From contig NW_024609837.1 of the NCBI RefSeq assembly GCF_016920785.2, positions 25,669,533-25,733,532 of the forward strand: DNA of 64,000 bases, given 5' to 3'. Every line of letters starts with the position of its first letter. Within the stretch, counting starts at the first letter, position 1. A program made the position numbers and the translations under genes. Below are positions 12,120 to 23,486 of the stretch, one piece after another. A model generated the notes under the pieces. It was not told where the DNA came from, searched no databases, and saw only the letters and a list, made by a program, of their open reading frames with translations. The DNA comes from Ixodes scapularis. Lineage: Eukaryota > Arthropoda > Arachnida > Ixodida > Ixodidae.

Positions 12120-13985
12120 TTAGTTCCTTTCAAGAACGCAAGGACGATCTTTTTTCGTAATTCGAGTGGCTGGCATCACATATTTTGAATGTTGTTTCGG
12201 TTTCATCCTTGCGTCATCCCCGCGATTTCGGCATTCCACACGAAATAAGATTGCCTCAAAAATAAACACAAGAACTGAGAAGGACATACCCAAGACCCAA
12301 GCCAGAAAGAATGGTCTCAGATCGTCTAAATTCAGAACAAAGTCTTGGGTATGCCCCAAATTATTCTTATGAAAGAATCGGCTTTTGTACTCGACAAGGG
12401 CAGCGTATCTTTCGTATAAGCCCGCCTCAATCGCCCGACTCAATGTTGTGCCGAAGTCCTGACGGTAGACGGATGATGACCTCATTTCTGGCCCTACGGG
12501 GTGCGAGAACACGGCGCCTTCGGTCTCGACATAGCCTCGTCCGAGAAGCTCTCGCCTCAAAGCCTCGCTGGGACCTGTTCGCGAGTTGTAGGTGAAGAAG
12601 GTGTCCCTTCCGTCAGCGCCGATTTTAATCGAGCGAGGACTACTTCGGGCCGAGTTCAAGGTTTGGTAGCATTGACCAGGGCTGCGGATTAAGTCATTTT
12701 TTCCAAAGAGAATGAGTGGTCCAAGTGCACCAAGGATGCCAGGACTTTCAAGGAAGCACAGCCGATGTCCAGTTCCAACAAGGTGCTCAAATGAAACGAA
12801 CTGGATGGCTTCTCCATCGAGCGGTAGATCGTTCAAGAGCGAAGTGAGACGGCCTTTGAATGCTGTCGACATCACGACAAACATTAATGCCATTATGCCG
12901 TACAACAATCGGCACTGATACGTATTCAAAAGTCTTGTGTGGAGCTGTGTGCTCTGCTGAAAGAATGCCGCAATCATCGGAAATACAAAGACGGCAATAT
13001 TCACATCCTCCGTTAGCGTCATCTTCGCAATTAGGCCATACGTCAAGACTAATAATAAGCAAGACGCCAGAAGCCCTACCCATACCTCCCAACAAAATGG
13101 CAATATAAATATTTTTTCCTTGGGAACCGGATCACGCTTGCGAACATAAAATGAAAAACCGGCCGATCCGAAATGATGAAGCGCGTCAAATATATGTTCG
13201 CTGTCTCTATCTGGAAGATTGTTTAAATTATTGATAAATCGACTGAAGAGTACCTCATGAGCGTAGAGTTTGCTAAATCTAACCGAAGCGTTGCAGTGCG
13301 TCAACAGCTGTAATGTAACGTTCATACTTGGATGCTGGCAAGCGTAAGGGCCGTCACATGCGACGTGTATTAAGCTGCCATTAAGCGTCCGTTGCCGTTC
13401 TAACAGACCCCTCGTAAGAGTTTGGGGTTCGATTACTTTCCTTTCGAACTCGCTAGTCAAGATGAGACTGCCGTTGTCGAAAGTTATTACATATGTGCCG
13501 CTGGCTCTTGGGTATGGTGGGAGATATGGTAATCTAAGAAACTTTAGAAAATCTTCCGAGAAATGTTTTCCGTGTTCCGCTACGATGAAAGCAGCCATAA
13601 AGTAATCTGTTTTGATGCTAGGCCATAGTTTATCAACATCGTATTTGCCACATATAAAGTAAATTATTTGAAAAAACGATTTCTTAAATGTGGAGCATAT
13701 CTTGTTCTTGCAATGTCTTGAGTGCAACTTGCCGTCAGTCCAAAAGGTGATCGGTTTCTCTCGGGAATCCAGGAAAGCCTTGAACAGCGCACTGTTGTCC
13801 TTGAGACAGTCTGTAGGCACAAAGACGTCCATGAAGCCGTTCCCCGAATCAAGGGAGAGGATGATCTCCTTGGGTATGTCTTTGAACGTCTTAAACACAC
13901 TGTCTTCGTACTTCGAACTGTCGGATATCGCCGGTTTTTCCAGAACAAGAAGCAGAAACATGGTTGCTTGTAATAATAACAACAT
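12120..13985 (-). CDS. Divergent ionotropic receptor (iGluR-like IR), copy A
   Basis: A 621-residue, single-exon frame with an ATG start and TAA stop. Residues 1-20 form a hydrophobic signal peptide. The extracellular part has N-glycosylation sites near 171, 202, 222 and 232. A Pro-Phe-Cys-Trp-Glu-Val-Trp segment leads into TM1 (about 301-319). A pore region (about 329-345) precedes TM3 (about 360-378), which ends in Phe-Lys-Gly-Arg-Leu-Thr-Ser where glutamate receptors have their gating motif. The second ligand-binding lobe spans about 395-555, TM4 about 559-580, and the basic tail is cytoplasmic. This is the IR topology. Typical glutamate-binding residues are not obvious, as in most divergent IRs, so the ligand is unknown. 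Such receptors work at the plasma membrane of sensory neurons, normally with a broadly expressed co-receptor. Two near-identical paralogues lie in the same orientation in units B and C. Confidence 0.92.
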   Translation of the reverse strand: MLLLLQATMFLLLVLEKPAISDSSKYEDSVFKTFKDIPKEIILSLDSGNGFMDVFVPTDCLKDNSALFKAFLDSREKPITFWTDGKLHSRHCKNKICSTFKKSFFQIIYFICGKYDVDKLWPSIKTDYFMAAFIVAEHGKHFSEDFLKFLRLPYLPPYPRASGTYVITFDNGSLILTSEFERKVIEPQTLTRGLLERQRTLNGSLIHVACDGPYACQHPSMNVTLQLLTHCNASVRFSKLYAHEVLFSRFINNLNNLPDRDSEHIFDALHHFGSAGFSFYVRKRDPVPKEKIFILPFCWEVWVGLLASCLLLVLTYGLIAKMTLTEDVNIAVFVFPMIAAFFQQSTQLHTRLLNTYQCRLLYGIMALMFVVMSTAFKGRLTSLLNDLPLDGEAIQFVSFEHLVGTGHRLCFLESPGILGALGPLILFGKNDLIRSPGQCYQTLNSARSSPRSIKIGADGRDTFFTYNSRTGPSEALRRELLGRGYVETEGAVFSHPVGPEMRSSSVYRQDFGTTLSRAIEAGLYERYAALVEYKSRFFHKNNLGHTQDFVLNLDDLRPFFLAWVLGMSFSVLVFIFEAILFRVECRNRGDDARMKPKQHSKYVMPATRITKKDRPCVLERN

Positions 13986-14727
13986 TTCTGGCAGTCCTTC
14001 GAATTTATATGTAACCCAAGGTCTCTATTGCATTTCGTAGCTCTGAACAAACTGAGTTTTGTTTTTGTCAAAGGCTGTCCAACAATGGTTCTTGCAGACA
14101 ATTTTGTACCAAAATAACGTGCTGCAAGGTGGAACCGGAAGTCTTGGTATATGTCCTCCTGTATCCGAACGGTGGAGTTTATGAGCCCAGGGAGTACGTT
14201 CGTTGGAGGCTGTCAGACTTTCGATGCGTCAATGCGTGTTCGCTTTGTCCACCTAAGGACTTAATTTCATTGCAGCAGTATACCGAAACCCTGAGCTTAT
14301 TCCACTTCCAAAGCGAGTCTCGCCATATCATTGTGGATGCAGTCAATACGGTATACAGAAGATTGTGGCGGTACACATCTTCTAAATTAGACGTACAAAT
14401 ATGCGTGTTATTCTATTTCCTGTACAAACGAGATAACATGCCTTTATTATGAAGTTGGAATATTGACCATATCTTAATATGCGGAGTAGTAGATTTTGTT
14501 TTGGCCAAATTTATTGGCAAGTAGCGCTGCACTTTGTATATATTAAAGACACTTCTTTTATATATAAATCAATGTATTGCTTCCAAGTTTTGTCGGAATA
14601 ATTTTGTTCTTCCCGTAAACGTTGAAGTTTTTTTTTAAGCTACTATATCGTATTGTGCAACTCTACAGCGTATTGTCTTCTTTATATGAAAGATTGTTGG
14701 AAACCGAACATGAATAAGGGGTTAATA
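13986..14727. other. Upstream region of IR copy A
   Basis: Lies 5' of the receptor and is very highly conserved in the three units. An apparent plus-strand frame at 14129-14452 starts with GTG and is best read as a by-product of the high DNA identity. No promoter element can be assigned with confidence. Confidence 0.5.
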
Positions 14728-15138
14728 GGAAGTTTTGAAAAAAAAAAAAACGTACGCAATTTTAGCGCACTCTAGCCCTAACTTTAGCGCTTGCTTTAGC
14801 GCACGTTACGCAAGAGAGTTTTAGAATAACGTTTCTCCGTCACGACGCAAAAGTCGAAGCTTCTTGCGTTTGTAAGGCCACCAAGACACAGTCACAATTT
14901 TTATTTCACACACGAAATGCTGTAACTTGAGAAAAAAACGAGTTCTTTGGTCCAGACTAACATTTTAGATATTTTTAAACATGAGAATGCGACGCGAGTT
15001 GTCGTTAGGTCGTTGATCCCCGCAGTGCGTCGCCTCGGCAAGGAGTGTCTCGTGTACTGCCCTTCGCGCCCGTACCTTCGCCGAGAAATCTTCGCGCGCT
15101 GCGAGCATTAACTTGCCAATGCTGCTCGCCCACCTTAA

Positions 15139-15823
15139 AGGGGCACTGACACATCAAAATCATATTTTTTTTTATTATCCGAAACGATCGAAAACGATGC
15201 CGGGACATTACCCTCAAAATTTGAAATTTGGGAATTCAGTATTCGTGAAGTAAAAAAACAATTTCCAAATGCCGAATTCGAAGTTCCCGCGCGATCGGCG
15301 CCGGTGCCTTGACGTCAAAAATTGGTGAGACCTGAGAGTCCACTTTTTTTTCTCCACTCCCTGCTGTTGCCATGGCGACCCAAAGCGAGGAGGAAAGGAG
15401 CGAGCGTTGAGCGAGCGCCGGCTCGTTGCGGCGGACCGGTTTTGAGCGGTGTCGCCTGTTTTCCGTTGGAGGATACCAATCCAGGAGACGGCACCACAAC
15501 GAACTCCCGATTTTTGGTATTTCAAAAAGAAGGGCCGTAGTGCGTTCGCAATTGCGTTAAAAAACATGTTTTAGGATTGCCGTAATTAAATGTTATAGAG
15601 ATGTCGCCTACAAAGCTTCTAAATTTCCTGATTCTTGACGTCACCGATCAAAAGAAGCGAGGAGGCGAGAGGCGGGAAAATCAAACGCCAAAAATAAAAA
15701 GGCGCGCGCGGGCCCGGGAAAATTTTTTTTCGCGGTGCGTTTTTTTTTTGCGTGTCTATGACTGCAACTTACATCGTTTTAGACAATAAAAATAAATACG
15801 ACCTTTGGGGTGTCAGTGCCCCT
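15139..15823. mobile_element. 685-bp TTAA-flanked MITE (piggyBac-like target site)
   Basis: Ends are AGGGGCACTGACAC and its inverted complement, flanked by TTAA at 15135-15138 and 15824-15827. Units B and C have a single TTAA at the same place (40047 and 61618), giving clean empty sites. TTAA duplication is typical of piggyBac (also Kolobok) elements. No transposase frame is present, so it is non-autonomous. Confidence 0.93.
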
Positions 15824-15826
15824 TTA

Positions 15827-16036
15827 AGCCTTGTTCAGACAGTTGCGTTTGACTGCGTTTGACTGCGTTGCGGCTGCGAGAAACCAAGACATCCCTGTTA
15901 CTTATATCGCGTGTCCATATGGTTCCTTGAACTAGATTCCACGCTTTATAAGAAGCACAGATGTGCAGGTGACTCGCTTTCGGTTCTCGACGCAACGCAG
16001 TCAAACGCACTCAAACGCAAGTTTCTGAACCGGCCT
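15827..16036. mobile_element. 210-bp Harbinger-like MITE (unit A)
   Basis: Long imperfect terminal inverted repeats of about 50 bp, with ends related to AGSCYKGTTCAGA followed by TTGCGTTTGA and a TGCGTTGCG motif. TTA lies directly on both sides (15824-15826 and 16037-16039), fitting the 3-bp TWA target of PIF/Harbinger. The 729-bp relative at 40541-41269 lacks it, confirming insertion. The shared copies in units B and C show that it predates the duplications. Confidence 0.8.
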
Positions 16037-16384
16037 TTACTGTGTTTTCCAAACCGAGTGCGATGCCGTCCCGTATTGAAAATCGCAGTAGCGAGGTTGC
16101 CGCCGACGTCGCCCTCACGACGTCGCCAAAGCGGCCGCAGCCACGGTCTTGGGGGCAGCCATTTTTTAACTGGGCTCGTCTTGGCTTTAGCCAATTTCTT
16201 TACAAGAATCTTCCTTGGACGAGCGCAAAGACTCTTTCCGTACGCACGCACCTTCCGAAAAACAACGTAGGCTAAAATAGCGCACGCAAAGCGCGAAACG
16301 TGATTAGCGTTCGGCGCATGCGCAGTGGCCTCGACGCTACTCTGCGTACGCAAAGCTTTAGCGTGCGCTATTCTACAACTCTCT

Positions 16385-17093
16385 AATAAAAAAACAAAAA
16401 AAGTCTTGTTTTGTGACGCGCTCGACCGCACCCGTCAATCGACGTGCATTCGGTTCCTTGTTGGGAGACGGATCTTGGTTTTGACTGCTGGGGTATAAAA
16501 GGGACTACACCCTTAGAAAAAGGGGTCCATATAGTTCCCCCTAAAGGGAGGAATGCTCTTGTAACTTATGTGCTTTCAGAAAAGGAAAACCTTTTGTCCT
16601 TGAAAGCAAGGGAGCAAAGTTCCTTCGTCGTCTGCATCTCATTATGGCGGCACAAATAGAGCAAATCGAATTCAATAGGGTTCAGCGAGAACTCCAGTCT
16701 GTCTATGCTGGAAAAAGCGGTGGAGAAACTTAATCGTGACGTCGCCGGTGGGAGGAGCCTAATCTTCATCGCCAACAAACTACATCGGAAGAAAACTGCA
16801 CCGTGACGTGTCCGGTGACGCCGCCGAACAGTGGCGATTGAGTTGAAACTACGTCGTTTTTTGGTGTGTGTGTGTGTTTTTTTCTCCCTACAGGGAATTT
16901 CGGAGAATCGCATAACTCGGCAGTGAAGGGTTCTATAAAGCAATACTCTTAAGTATCCGAAACCTAAAGTGCAGAGCAATTTAATAAAACAATTTTTTGT
17001 TCAAATTCGTCGCATGAAATATTTAGTTTACTTAAGTTACACAAAAACTATTAGCATTAGCTGCGGCCCTTTACGTTGCGCATGCAGTCAGTC
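16385..17093. other. Non-coding stretch
   Basis: Holds a TATAAAA-containing segment near 16494 and a repetitive segment (about 16508-16650) also found in unit C. The GT run at 16862-16879 is a minor simple repeat. No gene seen. Confidence 0.5.
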
Positions 17094-17415
17094 ATGGCCG
17101 ACAAAACGAAGAAGCGGAAGTCCTCGCGTGTCGGTCCACCAAATTAGCCTTCTGAGCGACTTTTTGGCAGAAAACCACGTTTTAGCGAGGGCCGCCGATG
17201 AACAGTCCTCTGACCAAGCCTGAGCGGGACGAGTTGTGGGACAGGATTGTGGACGAGCTGAACGCCCAAGGCCCGTCCATCAAAACGCCAGCAGAATGGA
17301 AGGCCCATTGGAATAGTCGTGTGTGCCACGCCCGAGCACGGGGTACGGATATAACCTGTGCTGCTCGGCCGTGTATCACTACTGCGTGGTGCACGTTAAA
17401 AACCCCAGGCTAGCA
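17094..17415 (+). pseudogene. Myb/SANT-like DNA-binding protein remnant (PIF/Harbinger accessory protein)
   Basis: An ATG at 17094 opens a Lys/Arg-rich start that stops after 17 codons. The next frame continues with a Leu-Leu-Ser-Asp-Phe-Leu helix, and a third frame carries Arg-Asp-Glu-Leu-Trp, then Lys-Thr-Pro-Ala-Glu-Trp-Lys-Ala-His-Trp and Arg-Val-Cys-His-Ala-Arg. The spaced tryptophans are the signature of a Myb/SANT or Zeste-like trihelix domain. Such proteins partner HARBI1-type transposases, and a HARBI1-like remnant faces it 460 bp away. At least two frameshifts break it. Confidence 0.72.
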
Positions 17416-17874
17416 GTCGTACTGCTGTGGCTAAATTGCTTATCTACAACGGGTAACAATGTCGCCATGTTCAAGCAGAATAAGCTCCTGCTGTATGAAC
17501 AACTAACGACCAATTTTACTTTTTGAGTATGTTTGACTGCGTTAGTGCAACTTCTCTCGTGTTGCACGAGAAAGAAAAAAATGTTCCTTTGAGGGTTAAA
17601 TTTTCGGTGAAGTAGAAAGCAAGAAAGAAGAAAACAGAATATTTCCCTCAAGTTGGGTTCGTGGTGGAAGAGGAAAAAAAAGAAAATCAGTTGTTAGTCC
17701 CACGGTGTGTAAGGTGTCTTCTTTATGTGTATGTTTATTCTAGTTCAGCTGGTCTTACCTAAACTAATTGCTTTAAAATAAAGCATATTTCTCTTTCTCT
17801 CTACCTGAAGTATGAACCAACTAGCTCAACTTAAGCCTGTTACCGTTGCTTGCTTGGCTTTTCGCTCAGCCAAA

Positions 17875-18384
17875 TCACTTATATGGGGTGCACTCAAATG
17901 AAAATAAAATCGTGTTAGTCGTGTAAGTGTATTTAGAATATTTATCGATAACGCCGCTGAACTTGCATCGTTCGAAGAACTTCCTTTTTGTGATCGCCTT
18001 CTCTGCTTGAGTTTGCTGGAAACACATCCACTTCGATCCGAGGCAATCGATGATAGCGTTGGTGACATCAACAAGTACGCGACTCACAGAGAACTCGTGA
18101 ACACCAATGTTTTCGTCGCTCCCGACGGTTCCCTGAAAGACGCCAGAGGCGTAAAAGCGTAGAGCTGCGAGGACTTGTTGTTCAACCGTCAGCACACAGG
18201 GCCCTTCACGACAACGCTGGAGCTTTCCGCGAAGCTGGTCACACAGCCAGCGAGTCACCCCTTTGGTCAGCCGGAATTCGCCCACAAAACTCGCATCGTT
18301 CGTCTCGAAAGCATCCCTGTGATCTCTAAAAACTCGATCCGCTGGCGAACCCAACAGTAGAGATGCGTATGTTAGGGTCGCCAT
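17875..18384 (-). pseudogene. HARBI1-like (PIF/Harbinger) transposase, N-terminal part only
   Basis: An ATG-started 169-codon frame. It contains Arg-Leu-Thr-Lys-Gly-Val-Thr-Arg-Trp-Leu, then Val-Glu-Gln-Gln-Val-Leu-Ala-Ala-Leu-Arg-Phe-Tyr-Ala-Ser-Gly, a Gly-Val-His-Glu-Phe-Ser-Val-Ser-Arg helix-turn-helix-like segment and a Phe-Ser-Gly-Val segment where the family normally runs into its first catalytic Asp. The frame then leaves the family pattern and ends, so the DDE catalytic domain is absent. It could be an exon with lost partners or a truncated transposase; no downstream catalytic region is visible. In unit B only the first 47 codons survive. Confidence 0.8.
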
Positions 18385-19387
18385 CTTTTACGGTGCAGAT
18401 TGATCTCTGGCTTCGTATCAACCACTCAGTTAACTGCATCGTGGAAGTGCATCGTGACGACATTTTGACGTCACCGCCAATTTCATCATCTTACGAGCAT
18501 AGCTCGAACTGCATAGGAAAAAACTACATTTCAACGTCATGTCACGTGACCCCAGAGAATAGCCAATCAGTGCCCGATGCAGTTTTCTCCATCATTTAGT
18601 TTGCGTTCCAGGATAGAGAGACTGGTCTCTTGTACACAGGGTGAGAGGAGCAGCCAATAAAAGCGTAACACGAGCTTTCCGCGCACAGCATTCATCTCCG
18701 AAGCCCGCTTCCCGCTGTTATATACCAGTCGATGTCGGGAGATGTTCCCTATTTACAAAGTGGGTCCTCGTGACAGAACAATTCGCGTGAGAAATAAAGA
18801 AGATGACTGCTGTGTTCTGAACCCGATACACGTGTTCATTTTGCTTCGTCAGCTCCGGAGTCCCTGGTATATAACACCCGGCTGGTAAAAGAGCTTGCGT
18901 TTCGAAAGTATTCGCGCGGTCGTCTCGTCGTCAGCAGTGCGATGTTAAGCGAAGACAACCGATACCCAGTTACTTCGCGCACTTTATGTCATACCTTTGC
19001 TGTTCTTCGAACCGCAGTCCCTTCGTCAACACCGCACATCACGCCGGAGAGCTAAAACCATTCACGAAACCAAAAGCAGCTCGCAAAAAACAATATTCAA
19101 AGCAACCTTCTTCGCTCATTACTGAGCGGATTTCATGTCGCTGGGCTTATCTCTCGCATGTCCATCCAAAAAGTAGATTCGTTGGTCTACCCAACCGTCT
19201 CACGCCAGACTGTTTTGCCCAAGGAGGATAGAAGGGTAGGAGAGGGCATCACGTCAGCCGCGTAGCCTCCACAACCCTTGCTCCCTTGACGCCTCGCCTC
19301 TTTCTCATTTTCCTCCTTGCTCTCCTCACTTACGCTCGTTAATAATAACACTATTTCGCTTTGCGTTTAATTAATTTGCTCAACGCG
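18385..19387. other. Non-coding spacer at the unit A/B junction
   Basis: Nearly identical to 49157-50160 in unit B. It lies upstream of the HARBI1-like remnant. Several short frames are not preserved. I see no defined element ends. Confidence 0.5.
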
Positions 19388-19934
19388 GCCCATGTTAGAC
19401 GAGACAAATTTCTTCAAAGAACAAAAGTTCGTTCGACCGTCCAAAATATACGACAGTACTTAGATTGCAAATCCGAGAGTGATGAACAGTGCATGCGATC
19501 AACGAAAATTTCCCTAAATGGGAGTAGAGGAGTAGGGGCAAAGCCTCCTCTCCGTACCTTCCTCTCCGCACCTTCCCCTTCTGCTCCTCAAAAGCTGCGC
19601 TCTAATTCGGCGTTAGGGGGGGATTATAAACGTCTTTAATTTTATTTACCAGCTTATTCCAAGCATTTATTTAAAAAAAAATATATTCACCCTATAGCGT
19701 CCACGAGCGTGATGTTGATGCAGGAGTACAAAAGTGAGCCTCAACTAACCTCCGACTACTTTTATTTATAACCCTTACCAAAATATCTCTCTGGGAGAAT
19801 CCCAACTTCACCGTTATCATGTAATGATTGACTAAGCGTAAACCCCATAAAATTATTCAAGTACATAGTCAAATCTCAATAACAAATTGTCCGCACGTGT
19901 GTAGTCGGCAGTTACTCCGGATCAACCAGAACAA
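19388..19934. other. Non-coding flank (unit B)
   Basis: Counterpart of 1-524, with a short tandem duplication of CCTTCCTCTCCG-type sequence near 19553-19577. No gene seen. Confidence 0.5.
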
Positions 19935-20310
19935 ATCCTTGGGGACCGATCTCGTATCGGAACATAAAATGAAAAACTGGTCGATTCGAAATAGGGAAGG
20001 TAGTCAAATAGGCTTTCCCTATTTCTATCTTAATGATTATATAAACTACTTATATGTGATTAAGTGCAAATAAAAAAAACTAGTCGTAGCAGTGAACGTC
20101 AACCGAGGGGTTGCGGTGCGTCAACAGTTTTAATGTAAAGTTGAGGCTGGGATGCTGGCACTTACATAGGCGGTGTGTAGGAAGCCCCCATTCAGAGTCC
20201 GTCGCCGTTCTAACAACAGACACCTCGTGAGAGTTTCATGTTTGATTAGTTGCTTTTCGAGCTCGCTGGTCAAGAACAAAGATCATAAACGAGGATAAAC
20301 AAGACCATCT
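19935..20310 (-). pseudogene. Decayed ionotropic receptor relic (unit B)
   Basis: Same remnant as at 525-905, covering about receptor residues 175-290 of the intact gene, with its own point changes. Non-functional. Confidence 0.78.
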
Positions 20311-20885
20311 CACGCTTCTCTTGCTTGACTACGGGCAATTATCGTATTTGTTGCCCTAGTCTGTTATCCTGCCCTGTAAAACAACAACGTCCGTCACATA
20401 CATTCGTCTCTCTCCAGTGAACCGTAAACCTATCACTTCTTTACATGCCCGCCACTCGCAGTCGCCTTACGTGCCAGTCTCTCAGCTGGCTGAGTGTTAG
20501 GCCTATACACGACCGTTTCAGCCTGGCGGAGCAGAACCCTGAATTGCGCACTTCATCATCTGGCTGCTCGGCGGTGACGTGCCTACAAACTCGGAGCTGT
20601 GTTTTTGACTTCTTTCCTTCTTCCTGCGGTTTTCCTGTCGTCACCGCAATCTCGGGTAATTCTACAAATATGAGCGCTAGTTCTTGTCCCGTGTGCCCCG
20701 ATGTGTCTGGTCTGTGTATGACAATGCGAAGGCGTTGAAGTTTTGTGTCACTCAATGCTAATGTTTAATTAGAAGATATTGCAACGTTCCTCTTATTCAT
20801 TCATAGCTGATGCTGCGTACTTAGGCACATACCGGGAAATGATCTTTTTGTAGACATTTAGGTCAACATGTAAGCATTTACATGT
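20311..20885. other. Non-coding spacer (unit B)
   Basis: Counterpart of 906-1505. A 104-codon minus-strand frame at 20441-20755 is interrupted in unit A, so I do not call it a gene. Confidence 0.5.
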
Positions 20886-21260
20886 TAGCAGCAGCATTTA
20901 CGGCTTAGCTGACTCGGGCCAGCGGGCTCGGAGAGCAGCTCAACAAGAACCTCGCCGACATGATTTTCATGTACGTCAACGTGGAGCACAAGACATGGGC
21001 GAAGTGTTGCTGCAAGTCCCGTTTGCTTATAACACAGCAGTTCAAGAAACCCCCAGAGTGCATCATTTCAGCTGGTGCACGACAGAAAAGTGACGAAGAT
21101 ACTCGACTCGATGCCGCCCCATGAGCCAGTTGAGGACGGGAGTGTAGACGCCCCTGTGGTCAGTAAGTGAGCAGAGGAGGCGCACCAGCTAGCCCGCCAG
21201 CGGAATCAAGGCCAACATAGTGTCGACTCTAGAAAACTGAAGCCTGCGCGCCCGCTCGGA
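20886..21260 (+). pseudogene. Ty3/gypsy integrase remnant (unit B)
   Basis: Uninterrupted at the position where unit A has its 1.84-kb insertion, but carries in-frame stops and small indels (for example a lost base near 20997). It serves as an empty-site reference. Confidence 0.8.
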
Positions 21261-23486
21261 GACGTCACTGTAGCTAGGCCAGTCAGCGGAAAAGCGACAA
21301 TCGGCTAAGCGCTGGGCTTTGCTATGCCGACGCGCTGACGGGCGGCCTGTAGCTTTGGTTGGAAAGACAGTGCGAATGTCACTTACCCGTGCATGGCGAC
21401 GACATAGTTAATCGATACAACTACTGTATCTTTTACAGTTTGTCTATCATGCTACGACGACTGAAAACACGCATGAAAAATATTAGCGACTACACCATGT
21501 CCACAAATATTCAACTTCATCTCCTTTGTAAAACTACAGCACTGTTTAGCAACCACAAATGTTTTAAATTTAAAAAAAAATATTTTTGACGTCCATGCTT
21601 ACAACTCAACACAAAATATGTGAAATAGTATTGTACGCCTAGCGCCTTCCAATTGGTCTATTGAAATATAAAAGGAACAGGACGCTCTCGACTTCCAACC
21701 ACATATTGGATGGCCACTTTTGAGTTTAAAATGTAAGAGAAAAGGTTACGGCAGTGACGGCCCACTAATTAGGGAGTAATTTGTTTTGTTTAAAAAAAAT
21801 AAGTTTTAATAGAGTGAAACAAGCAAATGCGATAGAAAATATGACTGATTGACTACGTGTCAGAGGGCCATCGTGTAATAAATGAACGTCACAAAATGCA
21901 TAGTTCGTCTTATGAGACAACTTCCCTTTTCCCTCCGTTTCATTTTTATTTTGTCAGTCTACGCATATGTCGTAGTTCCTTCACATTTTATTTTTAAAAC
22001 AGTGCAAACTTTTTGGGAAAACAAACAGTTGCTTTTGGGCTGGAGCAGACCTTGCATTCTGCATAAGGCATCATTTTTTCTACTTGCAAACATTGTTGAG
22101 AAGAATGTCTGTCGACTTCGTTGCACAAGTGTCCATCTCTTCAAACCCTGGCGCCGTAGCAAGTGTCAGGTCCCTGACAACATTCCCTTGATCACGTAAC
22201 ATCTAGAACTGAGCGATGTGACTCGATGAAATAAGCTTGTTCAAAACAACTTCAGTATGAATTACCACATTAACGATTAGCTGTGTTGAAGGTGCAGTCC
22301 CCCTCAATTTAAGGCATCAGTCAAATGATAAACCACGCCATTCATCGTCTGAAAGTATATTCTCCAAAACCTAATGTTCTTTAATTGTATTCTTACTTGA
22401 ATGTTTTCACAGTCACATAGGCGAAGTATCCAGCAACGTAGGTCAGAATATTAGTTTTTGACGACAGTTTTTCTAAATCATTGTCGGTGATTAAATGCAA
22501 AAACAAGAAAAACTAAGCAAAATCTCTGCGCAGGTGACTGGCATCCTAAAACCAACAAACTATTAAAAAAACACTGGAAGCGGTAATTCGTTTTATATAT
22601 AACTAAATAGCGGAGGTGTTGACTATGCTATCGTCCTTCTGGGCATACTGACAATGCAGAAGTACAAGAGTGCATGTATAAAACGAAACTCTGCCAAACC
22701 AACATAACTTCGAAGAGCTCGCAACTTGAACTATTTTTTTCATGGAATTGCCTTAATCCACAGAATACGCCATTATTCGTCGGTTTGGAAAAATATTATG
22801 GGAATCTTTAATTCTCCGGCATACTTTTCCTATACCAAAATACACAACACTTTTAAGGTATTGATCCTCACTTTCGTAAACACGAAAACACTAGAAATTC
22901 TGGACGCCGACGGGCGCCGTTAATACGTCGCCGTCCTGTCTCCGCATTTCGAACTGCGCACCTGTCTGGCTTTACTTCGCTTGCGAGCTACCTGTCTTCT
23001 GTAAAATTGCGTCAAATCGCGTTATCTTCTTTTTTCAATTTTTTTTATTAGATTTAGTTGGTACAAGTCAACGTTACTAAAACACTAAGTTGGGGGAACT
23101 CATCCATCAAACACGGACCGCTCCCGAACATTGAGACCAAACTAAATACGATAGCAACGCCAGGCTTTAGCGACGAGTCAAAACATTAAATTGGATTTAG
23201 ATAGCTACTGCAAAATGGAATTGCGGGAGGGCGCCACTTGCGCTTGGGCTGTTCGACCTGAACCAATATGTGCAGCAGTGCGGTTCCCGGAGTAGCCGCT
23301 GCAAGAAAAAAGGCGGCGTTGCGATCGCTTTTGTTCTCGAAAACGGATCGGAGCCACTTTTGATAAGCCGGCTCTATGGCAGTCTGCCAAATGAGTTGTT
23401 CTAGTAACAGTTGTACAAGTACACCCTTTAACACCATTCCATCTTGGACGCTCAGACCGAACGCAACGAAGATGACGGAGCATTAA
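21261..23486. other. Non-coding stretch (unit B)
   Basis: Counterpart of 3746-5965 in unit A. AT-rich. The preserved minus-strand open stretch (about 23186-23480) is unassigned. Confidence 0.5.

Larger units (their letters stand above)
14728..16384. mobile_element. Old TIR element of the GGGAGTTTTAGAATA family, host to two nested MITEs (unit A)
   Basis: Present in all three units. Its left part (poly-A run, GTACGCAATTTTAGCGC, then CACGACGCAAAAG) and right part (CTTGGACGAGCGCAAAG to GCGCTATTCTACAAC) match, in reverse, the two ends of the younger 729-bp family member at 40541-41269, which lacks the nested insertions. Without nested elements it would be roughly 750 bp. It encodes no protein. 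Confidence 0.75.
1..19387. repeat. Tandem segmental duplication, unit A
   Basis: The first bases match 19388 and 50161 almost perfectly, and the same order of blocks then repeats: IR relic, gypsy integrase remnant, LINE, gypsy 3' end, IR gene, old TIR element. Unit A is the reference arrangement for the PIF/Harbinger remnant near its right end. Its private insertions are 1692-3534 and 15139-15823. The true left edge of the ancestral unit lies outside the window, so the boundary used here is arbitrary. Confidence 0.93.

Noticed and set aside
12166..13973. Several open frames on the strand opposite the IR genes, repeated in each copy
   Set aside because: Shadows of a long GC-moderate coding sequence, without domain features.
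14129..14452. 107-codon plus-strand frame upstream of each IR gene, similar in all three units
   Set aside because: Starts with GTG, overlaps the receptor's upstream region, has no recognisable domain, and its conservation equals that of the surrounding non-coding DNA.
20441..20755. 104-codon minus-strand frame in unit B
   Set aside because: The corresponding DNA in unit A contains a stop and frameshift, so it is not a preserved gene.
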